A stretch of DNA of 64,000 nt from Selaginella moellendorffii (GCF_000143415.4 NW_003314381.1:62001-126000); one strand, 5' to 3'. Positions 1-13,231 are shown, counted from the stretch's first letter. Notes: generated by a model from the sequence alone, not told the origin. A program made the numbers and translations.

Positions 1-472
1 TTTCAGAGCTTGCCCCGGGAAGTTCACACCAAGAACGAGCTCAACTCAATGACACTCGAGTTTAGATGCGAGTGCAAACGAGAAAACACGATCAATGCCT
101 GTTCCAGCCTCGAGATCGATGACAAGAACGACGAATCAAGCTCCACTTTCACGCACCTCTTATATCTGGTTGGTAGCGACAAAGAAGTGAGCAGGAGTCG
201 AACAACGTGGAGAAAACCAAGCTTTTAGAAAATTGATAAATTCTTGTTCAGTTCAGTTGAAGAATTTTGGTCAGGCAGGGCTTTAGCAAAATCCTCATTG
301 AAGACTAGATATTTGGGTTATTCGAAAGACAGGCTATACTAGCAAGTGCAAGACTATCCTAAACCAGCAAGAGTAAAATCAAGTATCCAATAGTTCTTAA
401 GTTTAATATATATTTTTATTATTTTATTTACATTTATAAATTATTTTCTTCAAAAGAATATTGATTTCACTT
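1..472. other. Left edge: possible exon fragment, then AT-rich DNA
   Basis: Bases 1 to about 230 are near 50 percent GC and stay open in more than one frame (10-228 on plus, without an ATG start; also a stretch on minus), unlike the AT-rich DNA that follows. This could be the end of a gene lying to the left, cut off by the retrotransposon that begins at 473, but I recognise no family. From 230 to 472 I see nothing recognisable. Confidence 0.25.
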
Positions 473-628
473 TGTGAGTGTATGGAATATGGAAAGGGAA
501 TACAAGAAATATATATATCTAACTTATATAGAAGAGTGAGTAGTTTGGATTGAAACCAATCTGACATTTACCAAAATCCTATTATGATAATATACTATAA
601 CATCATAATTGTACACTTAGACTTTATA
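473..628 (-). repeat. 3' LTR of gypsy element A
   Basis: About 156 bp, beginning TGTGAGTG in plus orientation and similar along its length to 4252-4418 and to the complements of 7090-7265 and 13248-13423. It has several small deletions relative to the element B LTRs. The outer boundary is clear at TGTGA; the inner one is placed by alignment next to the purine tract. Confidence 0.75.
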
Positions 629-1289
629 TCATCCCCTCATCTCAGAATGATGGAAGCCCGTCATGGTTCTTTCATGAATGGGCCAGAACATTAGGGGGAG
701 GCATTAGTGGATTTATAGATGGTGCTAATTATTCTTAATCCCTTTGTACGAAACATTTTAGCTGCTGCACATACACAATTTTTGGAGGATCTGCTTGTTG
801 AACGTCATGCCGAACCTCATAAACTTGTAGTCCAACTTACCACAACACTCAATATAGTCCTTTCCACTGAGTAAGAAGCCCTTTAGATAAACCACATATC
901 GTAAAATAGGGAAAACAAATTAACACCAAGTCATCCACTTTCTACTTTGCAAGTGGATGATGATGGGAATTGTAGTGCCATTATTGTCCCACTTGCATGC
1001 GGCAAGGTGTTTAGTAAATTTTGTTCTGACAAGATGCTTGTCAAATATTGATCCCACAACCTAGCATCACTTGCCCACGGCAATTATAAAAGTAAACCCA
1101 ACTCCGTTGGCAATATTGGATCATGACCATATAATAGTTTGGTGAAACATCAATAAAACTTTACACTTCTATAACATACATATACCGAAGAGATGGCAAA
1201 TAACCATCCTAATTCGAATGCTAAAAGTTCACATACTTCGCGATCATCCTTTTAAAGGTCCAAATGAGCCGTTCCACCAAACTATATAA

Positions 1290-3559
1290 CTATAGATGAT
1301 AAGCACTTGTGAAAGTGTGGCGTATCCCCAACCAAGGCGTCAAAACGTGAAATGCCTCAGCCATAAATGTAGGACCATTATTTAAAAAAATCTGCTTCAA
1401 ACAGAAATGTTGGAACACCACTCTATTGAGGAGGAAGTATCTAACAGCAGTTATAGATGCATTAGCAAAATCACTAACTTCCACCCAACAAGTCAAGTAG
1501 TCAGAAGCAATAATATTATACTCATTGCCAGCAGTTAATCATGAAAAATGCCCCATTAAATCAAATGCCATCAACTCAAAAGGACAGGTAACTGCAATTT
1601 ACTCCAACCGCCTTTCCGCAACACGAGGGGGAGTATTACAAGCTTGGCACCAAACGCAATTATACATATACCAATTAACATCATAATGCATCTCTAGCTA
1701 ATAGAAATATTTGAGTAGCTTTTCGATCACACAATGATGTCCCATATGCCCCCCTAGAATAGGAGAATCATGGTAGGCATGAAAAAACGTGGAATAAAGA
1801 TCGAAGGCACCACTAGCCGTAAACGATTATCAAGATCTATCCCCACAAAAATAAATAAAGTTGTCCTCAAGGCGATATTGAGAATGTAAATGCCAGAATG
1901 GCAAATCATCAATAAATGATGCAAAATTCTTAAACAAATCTCGAAGCTTTCGAATCCATGGCTCAATATTTTGAGCTTCGCGAGCCTCATCAAGAGAAGG
2001 TAGACTTTGTTTTACACCTTGTGGACACTGAACATCAAGTACAGCAACCGCCGATGGCACAGAATCCTTGTCTAGAAAATCCACAAATGCTAGAATAACA
2101 TGTTCATCAAAAACATAAGAAGAGAGCGAAGAAGGAAGAGGAGCTTGAGAAAGGGTATCGACATCAGCTATAAAACTCCCCGAGTGATAAACAACATTAA
2201 AACCATATATTTGAAGTTTCAAAGCCACTAAGTAATATGACTAACTAGGTTCTTCCGCTTTAATAATGAAGTAATAGCAGTATAATCACTTTCTAGTAAC
2301 ATTTGAAAACTATATAGATATGCATGAAATTTCTCGAAACCCCAGACCATTGCTAAAGACTCCTTCTTTGTTGTGGAGTAATTCACCTCCGCTAGTTGTA
2401 ATATATAGCTTATATATAAAATAGGATGGCATTGACTAAGCACACTCAGGCTCTTTTGCATCAGCACACATTCAAAACCAATATTAAAAGCATCTACGTG
2501 CAAAATAAAAGGTCAAGTGGGGAGTCGTCAATAGCTTTTTGAGATCCATGAATGCCCCTTCACAATCTACAAACTAAATGAAAGATGACTTTGATGATTT
2601 CAACAATGCTCGGAACGATGCAGTGTAATCAAAAAGATGATCCACAAAACAACTGAGATACTGCACTTTGCTCAGGAAGTGTTACACATCATTCATACAC
2701 TTTAAAGTAGGGAACTTTAGAACAGCTATAAATTTGTCAAGATTAACTTGCAAACCCTCATGAGAAATATGGTACCCAAGATAAAATAAAATACGACATA
2801 TTCCTCCTACATCCCCTCCGAGAGGATCAAGACATCATCAATAAAATCAATAGTCACCTCCGACATATCATAAAAAACCTTGTCCATCATCTGTTGAAAA
2901 GTTGTTACAACATTATTTAAACCAAATGGCATTACCAAGAACTTGTACAAACCAAACAGTGTACGAAAAGCAATCTTAAGAATATCTTCTTTGGCCATTG
3001 GTATTTGCCAATATCCAGAAGAAAAATCTAGCTTGGTGAATCAACGACTTTTTCCTAGACAATCTAAAAAATCAATAGTGTGAGGAAAAGGGTACACATC
3101 CAGGATTGTTACTTCATTTAACAAATGATAGTGGATGCAAAAACAAATACTCCCATTACGTTTTGTCACAAAATGAAGTTCACATGCCCAAGGATTTCAC
3201 GACTTTCGAATAACACCCTTTTTTAACATCTCCTTATCGTTTGCACATAAAATTTTGATTTCCTTAGGTGATCGATGACAAATAGAAACCTTGATTGGAT
3301 GAGCATCCCTAATTGGAATCAGATGATGTATGGCAACCTTCGCCCCAGACAATAGGTCAAATTTAAAGAGATTTGCATACTCTTTCATGAGCTGGTCAAC
3401 TACTATAACACAAAGACCGTCAGAGGGATCAGAAAGGGGAAAAGCAGAACAAAACAAAAATATAGAAGGATGCATAAGTCCTACAAAATCTTGACAAAAT
3501 GCTAACCACAACATTCCTACCTTAATCTGCTTTGACATATTTGGCTTCACACAAAGCAA
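1290..3559 (-). pseudogene. gypsy A pol remains (RT, RNase H, integrase)
   Basis: Broken polyprotein in several minus-strand frames. From high to low coordinates: a lead into reverse transcriptase at 3559-3197; the RT core at 2998-2807 with MPFGLNN and the catalytic box FIDDVLI; RNase H start at 2503-2228 (MHVDAFNIGF with its first Asp) and its end near 2200-2130 (FIADVDTLSQAP, the decayed ADALSRAP motif); and the integrase core at 1496-1290 (NNGPTF, then TFTSAYH). Stops and frameshifts separate every block, so no enzyme is made. Each block matches its counterpart in element B at 8177-10792. Confidence 0.85.
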
Positions 3560-4251
3560 AAGGCTTCAAAAACAAATGCCAAATTGTATCATCGACTCAG
3601 ATGGCCCTTAACAAAGATGATGCAATTGTTGGAAAGCATTAATCACAATCCTCAGCATGTCCAAATGTGTGTTTGAAGACATCCAAGAGAATACTCTAAT
3701 CCCTATGAGTGGTTGCACTTAAACTATTGTACCACTGTAGCACTATCCCTTTGAGACATATAAGAAACTCACGTAAATATTAAACAATATCCCAAGAATG
3801 ATATGTTGCAATCACCATGAAGTGATCGAACCCATAGTACACATCATCCTTAGGATTCCCATGAAAGAATTCCGGCTAAACGCGAGGATTGGCACCAAGA
3901 GGAGGAGGAGTTATACTATGTGCCGTGAATGCCACCACCATCAATTGAGTTTAATTGTTCAATTGCAATTGCATAACTTCAAGCAATTGCACCAACTACT
4001 GCTCCAGAGTCAAAGGAGGAAGAAATTGCTACTATGCTATGAAGATAAATAAAAAGGAAGGAGTAAAGAAAAACTAGAAGGAAAGGGAGATCTAGATAGT
4101 ACAAAATCTAAACTAAAATCCCAAAAAAAAAAGAACAAAATAAAGGAAATGGAAAAAATTAGATTTAAACGATGCAAAACCTACATCTAAACTAAATCCT
4201 AAATCCAAGCACTCCTTAGGGACAATCAAAACTACCTCTCATCTTCATTAA

Positions 4252-4418
4252 TGTGAGTGCGTAGAATATGGAAGGGAATATAGAAAATGTGTATATTAAT
4301 TAGCCCAAAAACCATACCTTATATACAAGAGTGAGTGGTCTGAATTGAAACTAATCTGACAACTATCAAACTCCCACTACACTAATATTAGCATATAGCT
4401 GTACACTTGGACTTCATT
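4252..4418 (-). repeat. 5' LTR of gypsy element A
   Basis: About 167 bp, TGTGAGTG at its inner edge in plus orientation, with a decayed outer terminus (TCATT where the element B LTRs have TCACA). It is followed on the minus strand by a leader that matches the leader of element B at 7266-7310. Confidence 0.75.
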
Positions 4419-7089
4419 TAGAAAACTTCATTTAGAATATCATCTTCATTTTAAAAAATTGCTATTAATATTTCTAGTAATTAATTATTTATATAATTAT
4501 TTTATCACCTTTAATTAGACTACTCTATTTAAAAGTAGCTAGAACCTTCAAATAAATATATTTGGAACCTATTTATAATTTGAGCTATGAACTATGTTAA
4601 ATCATAATTAAATTAGAAATAAATAATATATATAAATATATAGCAAGCAGTTTGTGATATTAGTTTTTGGGAAGTACACATTTTAACAGTTTATTAGAGT
4701 TTAAATATAGAGAAAAAATACTTATAACATCTAATTTTTTAATTGGGATATTTAAGATTAATCATTTTTTGATATTATTAGGTGACCTTTGGGGGAGTTT
4801 AAATTCTAGAGCTTAAAGTGTACCTTAGTTAGTCTTGTATAAACAAATAAAAACATATGTGTGCTTAATTTGTATTTATGTAATTCAAAAAATAATATTT
4901 TAAACACAACTTTTTTAACATAGAGGCATACATTGGTATTTATCACATATGCATAGCAAAGTCCAGGACAACATAAAGTCTACAACTTTGTATGTTGCAT
5001 AAATTTTAACAAGAAAATTAGTAAATTAGTTAACCTATAGTAACTACACCATGCTCTTTTGACTCCATACAAGGCATGTACTTGAAAACTGTAGGATTGA
5101 TATACACTAGCCACTTCCTACAAAATTATAGGGATGAATTCTAATTTCAAAATGCATACACATTTGCTATGATATATAGGGTGATTGCATGGTTATATTA
5201 ATGCAAAATCTAAACACTAACCATGCAAACGAAGTATTTTCACACTAAGAACAATATCTAAAAAATAGACATTTCCCACCATCTCTAGGATCCCATAACT
5301 TTTCAATGGTAGACTATAGAGAAAGTTACAAGGTGATGGTAGCCATATATCTAACTATATGTTATTTATGTGCAAAATTTTTAGCTCCTTAATTGTAGCA
5401 AATATCTAAAATGAAAAATACATACATTAGCATGTGCATTAGAGAAGAATGGGCATAATTAATTACTTACTTATGAGTAAGTGTTGCATTCCAATGCTTC
5501 TTATTCACCATAATTCAATTATTGCAACAATTACGAAGTTCAAGCCAAGAAGAAAAACCCTTAAAAAGAAAGCATTACATTTTCAATTTGCAACACACTT
5601 AAATGCAACAAACCATTGCAATGAAAAACATTTTATATATGGTTAGGATCACAAGAAATTGATAAATATAACTTTATTACAGTTATAATAATATCCATTT
5701 GCTCATAGAAAAACCACCAAACTCGATACCCAGAGCACCCAAAGAAATATTTTACCTTCAACTCCATGTTCCAATTGATCATGCTCACCTTTGTATTAAT
5801 CTTTTGCTGAGAGTGTTAACCTACAAACAAGCCAGGAAAAAATAAAAGGCACTTTCAGGAGTGATCAAAGCACCATGTTTACATTAGAGCATACTACGAT
5901 CAAAATATGCCTTCAATTTGCAAACAATGAGCCAACTAAAAAAAAGAGAGATTATCATAACTAAATGATAACAAATCTGCTAAATGACACAAAAATAAAA
6001 TTAAAAAAAAATTCACTAGACTTTTGGTGATGTCATGTTGTCTGAGATAATATGGTAGCATTTTTCCCATATATATCCCATACATATATAAAATATCCCA
6101 TGACAAAAATATTGTACGGACAATCTATTTTAGATTGCTTATATAGCAATTGAAAAGTGATTATATACATAATAATTTTCATGCAATTCAAAAAGTAAAA
6201 ATAAAAATAAATCTACACATATGTAATATATAATGCAGGCATATGTACATTCATTACCATGATAATTGTAGTATTAAAAATATAAAAATAAATAAAAGGA
6301 TATAAAAAAAATATAATATCAAGATACTAGCAAATCCAATAGCTTTATATATAAATATGCCTTGAAATACTACATGATACATAATTGTTTGTATTAAATT
6401 CATATAAAGTATTTTTGGAAGTTTGCTTACTATAACAATTCTGAACAGTAAAGTATATTGGTTAAAAACATTCAAGTTTAAAATTGCAATATTTATTGAA
6501 GAACCATACTATTTTATCATAATATTTTAAAATAAATTCCTATTATTTTGCAATTTCAAACAAAAGTTCATAATATTTTTTAATGATTCTAAAATTATTT
6601 TATCTTTTGATTACGCAAAAAGAATATAACTAATTTTTAATATTGATTTATTTTTTTCATTAGGAGAGACCGAAAAATCTATCACTATAAGAACTTGTAT
6701 TGTAATATAAAATAATAATCATCAAATTACAATAAAATTAATCATGAATATATTTATATTAATTATATGTGGTTAAAGTATGAGAATTACCTGTTTTGAA
6801 ATTATATTTTAGTTTATATTTTATAGCATTCTTAATAAATTTTGAAAATATTATATTATGTTTACACCTTTCATATATACATCTGTGTTTTAAATAGGCA
6901 TTTATTTTTATATTTAATAATTATATAAGTAATGTTTTTAAAGTAGTAATTTTAGTATTATCTGTATAAGTTGTTGGACAACTAAAATTATAATCTATTT
7001 TCTCTAATAATTTATAAAATGGTGCAATAATTTTACCAATATCACATGAATTTAATTATGTTATATTTGGAGTAAGTTTTATTAAAGTT
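4419..7089. other. AT-rich spacer between facing gypsy elements
   Basis: 2.7 kb of strongly AT-rich sequence with no coding signal. Short open stretches (5449-5646 on plus, 6254-6475 on minus) have low-complexity translations and no recognisable motif, so I do not call genes. The left end has a small direct repeat (ACTTCATTTAGA twice near 4411-4436). Confidence 0.6.
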
Positions 7090-7265
7090 TGTGAGGCCCA
7101 AATGTACAATTACAATGCTATATACTAATATTAAGATAGTGGGATTTTAGTAGTTGTCAAATTAGTTTCAATCTGGACCACTCACTCCTGTATATAAGCT
7201 ATGGTTTTTGGGTTAATTAATATGCACATTTTCTATATTCCCTTTCCATATTCTACACATTCACA
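7090..7265 (+). repeat. 5' LTR of gypsy element B
   Basis: 176 bp, starts TGTGAGGCCC and ends TTCACA, aligning without length change to the 3' LTR at 13248-13423 but with many substitutions. It contains a TATA-like ATATAAGC near 7193, where an LTR promoter would lie. I cannot match the bases after it to a common tRNA primer site. Confidence 0.8.
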
Positions 7266-7493
7266 TTGGTGGAGATGAAGGGTATTTGAATTGTCCTTAA
7301 GGAGTGCTTGGATTTGGGATTTAGCTTAGATGTAACTTTTGCATTGTTTAAATCTAATTTTTTCCATTTCCTTTCTTTTGTTCTTTCTTTTAGGGACTTT
7401 TGTTTAAATCTACCTTTTACATTGTCTAGATCTCCCTTTTCTTTTAGATTTCTTCATTTATTTTCTTTTGCTTTTTCCTTTACATTCATATTC

Positions 7494-10400
7494 ATGGCAA
7501 AGCAGCAATCTCCTCCTCTTTCGACTCTGGAACAACAGTTGGTGCAATTGCTTGATGCTATACAATTGCAATTGAACAACTAAACTTAGTTGATTGCAGC
7601 ATTCACAGCACGTGATACAGTTCCTCTTGTTCTTAGTGTCAATCTTTGACTTTGGCTAGAGTTCTTTCATGGGAATCTTGGGGATGATATGTACTATTGA
7701 TTTGATCACTTCACAATGATTGCCATATATCATTCTTGGGATGATGCTTAACATTTGCATGAGTTTTCTACATGTCTCCAAAGGACAACACTACAGTGGT
7801 ACAATGGTTTGAGCATAGCCACTCATAGGGATTGAAGTATTCCCCCAGACATCTTCAAACGTGCATTCAAACATGCCAACGATTGTAATGATGCCTTCCA
7901 ACAATTGCACCATCTTCGTCAATGACCATTTGAGTCAGTGATATAATTTGGTGTTTGTTTCTAAAATCTTTTACTTCGTGTAGAGCCAAATATATCAGAG
8001 CGGATCAAGCTGGGAATGTTATAACTAACACTTCCTCAAGATTTTGTAAGACTTGTGCATGCACTTGCTCCAGCCACCCCTAACGAAGCCCTTCACTTGG
8101 CACAACATTATGAGATGTTGCCTCTTCCACTTCTTGTTGCCACTCCTTGTGGGAGATGGTCTTATTCTAATGGAGGTTGATGTTGCTGTTGCCTATATTT
8201 CTGTCTTGTTTTGCCCTTCCTTTTTCTGATCCCTCTAACAGTCTTTGTGTTGTAATGGTTGACCGGCTCATGAAGGAGTATGCCAATCTCTTTGAATTTG
8301 ACCTATCATCTGGGGCCAAGATTGCCACACATCATTTGATTTCAACTAGGGATACTCGTCCAATCAAGGTTCTTATTCGTCATTGATCACCCAAAAAGAT
8401 CAAGATGTTACATGCAAATGTTAAAGAGATGTTGGAAAAGGGTGTTATTCGAAAGTCATGGAGTCCTTGGGCATGTGAACCTCATTTTGTGATAAAGCTT
8501 GATGGGAATTGTCACGAATATGACTTCAGGTATCAAAAGTTACATGTCGACTAGTCCTTTCAAATATTCTTTCCTTACTATCACGACAGTAGAAAGTTAG
8601 TATTGCTAGACCCATTATCAATCTCCACTTAAGCTAGTTGAGAAACTGGTCATGTTATCTTATGGTAAATCACCATAAGATAAAGGGTAAAAACCACATG
8701 CGCTACAGGAATATTCATTTCTGCATCAACTATCGTCCGTTAAATGAAGTGACCATCCCTGATATATAACCTCTTCCTCACACTATTGATCTTTTGCATT
8801 GTCTAGGGAGAATTTGTTAGTTCACAAAGCTAGATCTTACTTCTAAATACTAGCAAGTACTTATGGTCAAAGAAGATATTCCTAAGACTGCTTTTCGTAT
8901 AGCATTTGGTTTATATGAGTTCTTAGTGATGCCATTTGGTTTAAATAATACTCTAGTGACTTTCCAGCGGATGATGGACAAGGTTCTTTGCGATATGCCA
9001 AAAATGACGATTGACTTCATTGATGATGTCTTGATCCACTCGGAGGGGATGTGAGAGGAATACGTTCATGATGTTCATAAAGTATTAGATCGGTTACGGG
9101 AAGTTAGTTTAAAACTGAAGCGGTTGAAGTGCGTATTTGGGTCCAAGGACACAAGTTATCTTAGGTATTGTATTTCTCGTGATGGTTTGCATGTTGATCC
9201 TGACAAACTTATAGCTATTCTAAAGTTCCCCACTCTAAAGTGTGTGAATGATGTGCAGTGCTTCTTATGAAAGGTGCAATATTTTAGTTGTTTTGTGGAT
9301 CATATTTCTAATCGTACTGCACTATTGCGAGCATTACTGAAATCATCAACATCATCTGGTCTGCAAACTATAAATGGGTGTTTATGAATCTCAAGGAGCT
9401 ATTAACAATTCCTCTGGTTTTAGCATATCTTGACTACACTCGACCTTTTATTTTGCGCAAGGATGCTTCTAATATTGGTTTTAGAGGTGTGTTGATGCAA
9501 GAGATTTTAAGTGTGCCTAGTCAGCACCATCCCATTGCATTAAGAAGCCGTACATTACAATTAGTAGAGGCAAACTACTCCACAATAAAAGAGTGTTTAG
9601 CAACAATTTAGGGATTTGAAAAACTTCATGCATATCTATAGACATTACTAAAAGGTGATCATGTTGTTGTTACCTTATTATTGAAGTGGAAAAACCTAAT
9701 TAGTTATATTGTTCGGTGGGCTTTAAAGCTTCAAATATATAATTTTGATGTTGTTTATCATTCGGAGAGTTTTATGGCTAATGCTGATGCCCTTTCTCGA
9801 GCTCCTTTTTCTTCTTTGCTCTCTTTTTATATTTTTTATAAGCTTGTTATTCTAGCATTTGTGGATTTTCTAGACAAGGATTCTATGCCATTGGTAGTTG
9901 CTATACTTGATATTCAAAGTTCACAAAGTGTAAAGCAAAATCTACCTTCTTTTGATGAGGTTCGTGAGGCTTAAAAGATTAAGCCATGGATTTGAAGGCT
10001 TTGAAAAGGCTTTGAGAATCTTGTATCACTTGTTGATGACATACCATTCTGGCATTTACATTTTCAATATCACCTTGAAGATGGCCTTCTTTATTTTGTA
10101 GGGACATATTCTGATGATCATTTACGGCTGGTGGTGCCTTTAATCTTTATTCTATGGTTTCTCCATGCCTACCATAATTCTCCTGTTCTAGGTGGGCATA
10201 TGGACATCGTCATGTGACCGAGAAGCTATGCAAGTCTTTCTATTGGCCAGAGATATGACATGATGTTATCTAGTATGTGCATATCTATGTTTGGTGCTAA
10301 GCTCGTAATACTCCCCCTCATATTGCAAAAGAACAGTTGGAGTTAATTGTAGTTTCTTATCCATTTGAGTTAGTGGCATTTGATTTTATGGGACATTTTC

Positions 10401-11190
10401 CATGATCAATTGCTGGCAATGAATATGTTAAAATTGCTTTTGACTACTTGACTCGCTGGGTGGAAGTTGATGTTTTTATTATTGCCTCTGCAATTGCTAT
10501 TAGGTACTTCCTCCTCAATTGAGTGGTGTTCCAACATTCTTGTCCAAAGCAGATTCTTTTGAATAATGGTCCTGCATTTATGGTTGAGGTATTTCATGTT
10601 TTAACATCTCAGTTGGGAATACATCACACTTTTACGAGTGCTTATCATCCACAAACAAACAGTTTGGTGAAATGGCTTATTTGGACATTCAAAAGGATGA
10701 TCATAATATATGAACTTTCAGCATTCGGATTGGGATGGTTATTTGTCGTTTCTTTAGTATACATATGTCATAGGGGTGTAGAGTTCTATTGATACTTCAC
10801 CATATAAACTCCTATATGGTCATGATTCAATATTACCAATGGGGTTTACCTTCATGATTATCATGAGCTATCGATGCTAAATAGTGGGATCAATATTTAA
10901 CGAGCATTCTTCCACTTGTCCAAGCAAAGTCTGCCAAACACTTGGGCCACGTACAAGTGGGAAAATAATAGCATTACAACTCCTATCATCATCCACCTAT
11001 GGAGTACAAAGTGGATGACTTGGTGTTAGTCCGTTTTCCCCATCTTACGGTACATAGTTTATCTAAAAAGTGTAAGCGACTAAATTTTCTATTTTACATT
11101 AGTCACTTAACCACATTTCCGACCACTTGGAAGAGTCTCACTCACAACTTCCAAAAATCTTATTCCAGATTTAGGGCTTGCTAGCCCCAA
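7494..11190 (+). pseudogene. gypsy B gag-pol remains
   Basis: A short gag-like start (ATG at 7494, MAKQQSPPLSTLEQQ) soon meets stops. A later piece near 8040-8140 resembles the end of gag (DFVRLVHALAPATPNEALHL). Reverse transcriptase begins near 8177, its core at 8863-9054 has MPFGLNN and FIDDVLIHSEGM; RNase H begins near 9450 and ends with MANADALSRAP near 9775-9805; the integrase core at about 10375-10670 shows IAFDYLTRW, NNGPAFM and TSAYHPQTN. Stops and frameshifts occur between and inside all domains. I see no clear protease or gag zinc knuckle, so gag looks unusually short in both A and B. Confidence 0.85.
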
Positions 11191-12059
11191 GAATGGCATC
11201 CATGCCACTCAGCCTTTGCACTTGGTCCAAGTGCTCCTCGTTTCTAATTCCATAAATGACACCCAAGGTACCACCCATATATCAGCCTGTTATGTTAAGG
11301 CCATGCCTATTCATCTTTGTCATACTGATGATTTAGCACCACCTACATCATAGTCCTGTCTCTTAAAGACTAGATCATCTGTCCATAAGTGATCATCCCA
11401 GATCCACTCCTTACCATCCTTAGGATGCCTGCAAACATAGGGAGGAACCTTCCCTAATATCCCTCTTTCGGTCCCCACTAAGTCCCCTTTTTATCCTTGG
11501 CCGTGTTTGCCAACACTGCCACTAAGTCAAGGCCCACATACTCGACCACTAAGTCCCATTGTCCTCTAAGACTTCTTTACCATGTGACTATATTTTTGGT
11601 CACTACACTAGAGGATTGCTCCTTTTTCTTTTCATAATCCGAGACTTTGGGATAACATTTCAAAACATCATGGCCCTACGTGAGCCTCATAGGTACTTTT
11701 CCCACCTTCCGCCTTTGGGTGCTATAGCCATGGAGCTTGAGTGAGGTTCCGTTGAGCCATGCCAAGTTCCAAGTAGGTAGTACCACCCACACTTGGATTG
11801 GGAGCATTAACCATTTGATCTCCCAAAGGAGCTAAAGCTAGAGCTAGCTCTTGAACACTTCACTAAACTACCCCATTTTCTATCTGTATTCACTCTAGCT
11901 TTGGACTCCTTAGTGGATGTATCATCACCCAACATGTGAGTATAGCATTCTTAGGTACACTAGCCTTTCCTGGCCAAATTGGTCCAACCCCCACACTCTC
12001 CCTACTATACTTTTGGAACACCCTGCAACCCCCTCGGGGGATGATCGCTTTAAGCTTTC

Positions 12060-12235
12060 ACCCAACAGCTTATATTAGTATTTGGACTCAAACTCAAACT
12101 CAGACTCGGAGTTGGAACTCAGTCTTGGACTTGGACTCGGACTCGAAGTTGGACTTGGTCTTTGACTCAAACTCGGACTCAGACTCGGTCTCGGTCTCAG
12201 TCTTAGTCTCAATTTTATCTCAGACTCCATCTCGG
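12060..12235 (+). repeat. Degenerate ACTCGG/ACTTGG hexamer array
   Basis: A run of imperfect 6-bp units of the type ACTCGG, ACTCAA, ACTTGG, drifting to TCTCGG and TCTCAG toward its right end. It decodes as a repetitive Thr/Gln/Ser/Asp string with no meaning as a protein. It is the insertion site of the TRIM element that starts at 12236. Confidence 0.75.
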
Positions 12236-12429
12236 TGTAAGCAACTAAAGAGAACGACTCAAGAGATGATCCATAGGGTTCAAATATAGAGGGAAAAGGC
12301 CCATGAATAAGATTGCACCCCTTTTTCTAATTGGTTAAGGGTTTTGGGATACTTAGGGTTAAACGTCCTTGGGTTTGAATAGTATTAGGCTGGGTGACCT
12401 CCTAGGAAGTTCAAACTCATGATCTTACA
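12236..12429 (+). repeat. Left LTR of the TRIM
   Basis: 194 bp, TGTAA to TTACA. Compared with the right LTR it has about ten more bases near its start (GCAACTAAAGAG region) and scattered substitutions, so the insertion is not recent. Confidence 0.85.
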
Positions 12430-12431
12430 TT

Positions 12432-12443
12432 TGGTATCAAAGC
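12432..12443 (+). other. Primer-binding site of the TRIM
   Basis: TGGTATCAAAGC, complementary to the 3' end of initiator tRNA-Met except for one base, two bases after the left LTR. This is the standard place and type for plant LTR retrotransposons. Confidence 0.85.
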
Positions 12444-12634
12444 AGGTTTTAAGTTTGACTTTGTTGATTGGCTAGGGGAATCACACCACATGTTAATTGA
12501 CATCTAGTAGGTCCAATGTGCTCCGACTGAGCTCGACCTGAGGGTAAGGTGTCAAGAGAGTAGGGCTCTCGAGAGAGTTGTGGCTCTCAACTTCCATTCA
12601 CAAGGGCGTGAACTTGTAGGGAAGCATGGTGGAT

Positions 12635-12818
12635 TGTAAAGAATGACTCGAAAAATGGTCCATAAGGTTCAAATATAGAAGGAAAGGGCCCATAAATAAA
12701 AGTGCACCCCCTTTTCCAATCGGTTAAGGGTTTTGGGATACTTGGGGTTTAGTGTCCTTGGGTTTAAATAATATTAGGTTAGGTGACCTCTTGGGAAATC
12801 CAAACTTAGGAGTTTACA
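12635..12818 (+). repeat. Right LTR of the TRIM
   Basis: 184 bp, TGTAA to TTACA, preceded by a purine-rich GGGAAGCATGGTGGA that can serve as polypurine tract. It is followed directly by the CTCGG target-site duplication. Confidence 0.85.
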
Positions 12819-13231
12819 CTCGGGTCCTTTTTCTAAAGACTAACTTATTGCTTGCTTCAAGCTTGTTCCTCAAGCCCTTCATTGGGAGTTCCACTCCTAC
12901 TCTTGACTTTTCAAGTCAGAACTTTTAATCTAAACATGTTACATTCGTTTGGCTTTCGCTTCGGCCACTACCCTTTCAGCTTCAATTTGAGGCTTAGAGA
13001 TTTATGTCTCACAAGGGGCTCCTTGCTTAGTGGAAAGGACCATATCAAGGGTTGCAGCAAGTTAAACCGCAAGTTTATGAAGTTTGGCATGACGTCCAGC
13101 AAGCCAATCCTCCAAAAATTGTGCATGTACAACAGTTGAAATGTTTTATACAAAGAAATCAGGAACAATTGGTACATGTTCCTCCAAATCCTGGCCCACT
13201 ACAAAAGAACCTTGATAGTCTTCTATTATTT

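Larger units (their letters stand above)
473..4418 (-). mobile_element. Ty3/gypsy LTR retrotransposon A, decayed
   Basis: A minus-strand LTR retrotransposon bounded by two similar repeats (473-628 and 4252-4418). Order on the minus strand is 5' LTR, a short gag-like lead, reverse transcriptase, RNase H, integrase, a purine-rich tract next to the 3' LTR (about 629-645 on plus as its complement), then 3' LTR. RT before integrase marks it as Ty3/gypsy. All reading frames are broken. The interior is about 3.6 kb against about 6.0 kb in element B (7090-13423), mainly because B carries extra DNA behind its integrase. I could not match target-site duplications at its ends. It faces element B head to head. 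Confidence 0.85.
12236..12818 (+). mobile_element. Complete TRIM-like miniature LTR retrotransposon
   Basis: Two direct repeats of 194 and 184 bp (12236-12429 and 12635-12818) flank an interior of only 205 bp. Both repeats begin TGTAA and end TTACA, perfect inverted termini. Two bases after the left repeat is TGGTATCAAAGC (12432-12443), one base away from the usual initiator tRNA-Met primer site TGGTATCAGAGC. The element is flanked by the perfect 5-bp duplication CTCGG (12231-12235 and 12819-12823). There is no coding capacity, so it must depend on enzymes supplied by other elements. These are the defining traits of TRIMs. Two related LTR remnants lie at 52591-52690 and 53260-53443. Confidence 0.9.

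Noticed and set aside
5449-5646. Small open frame in the AT-rich spacer
   Set aside because: Low-complexity translation, no motif, no splice or promoter context; expected by chance.
12060-12235. Possible CRISPR-like or minisatellite array
   Set aside because: Units are 6 bp, imperfect and without spacers; it is a decayed simple repeat in plant DNA.
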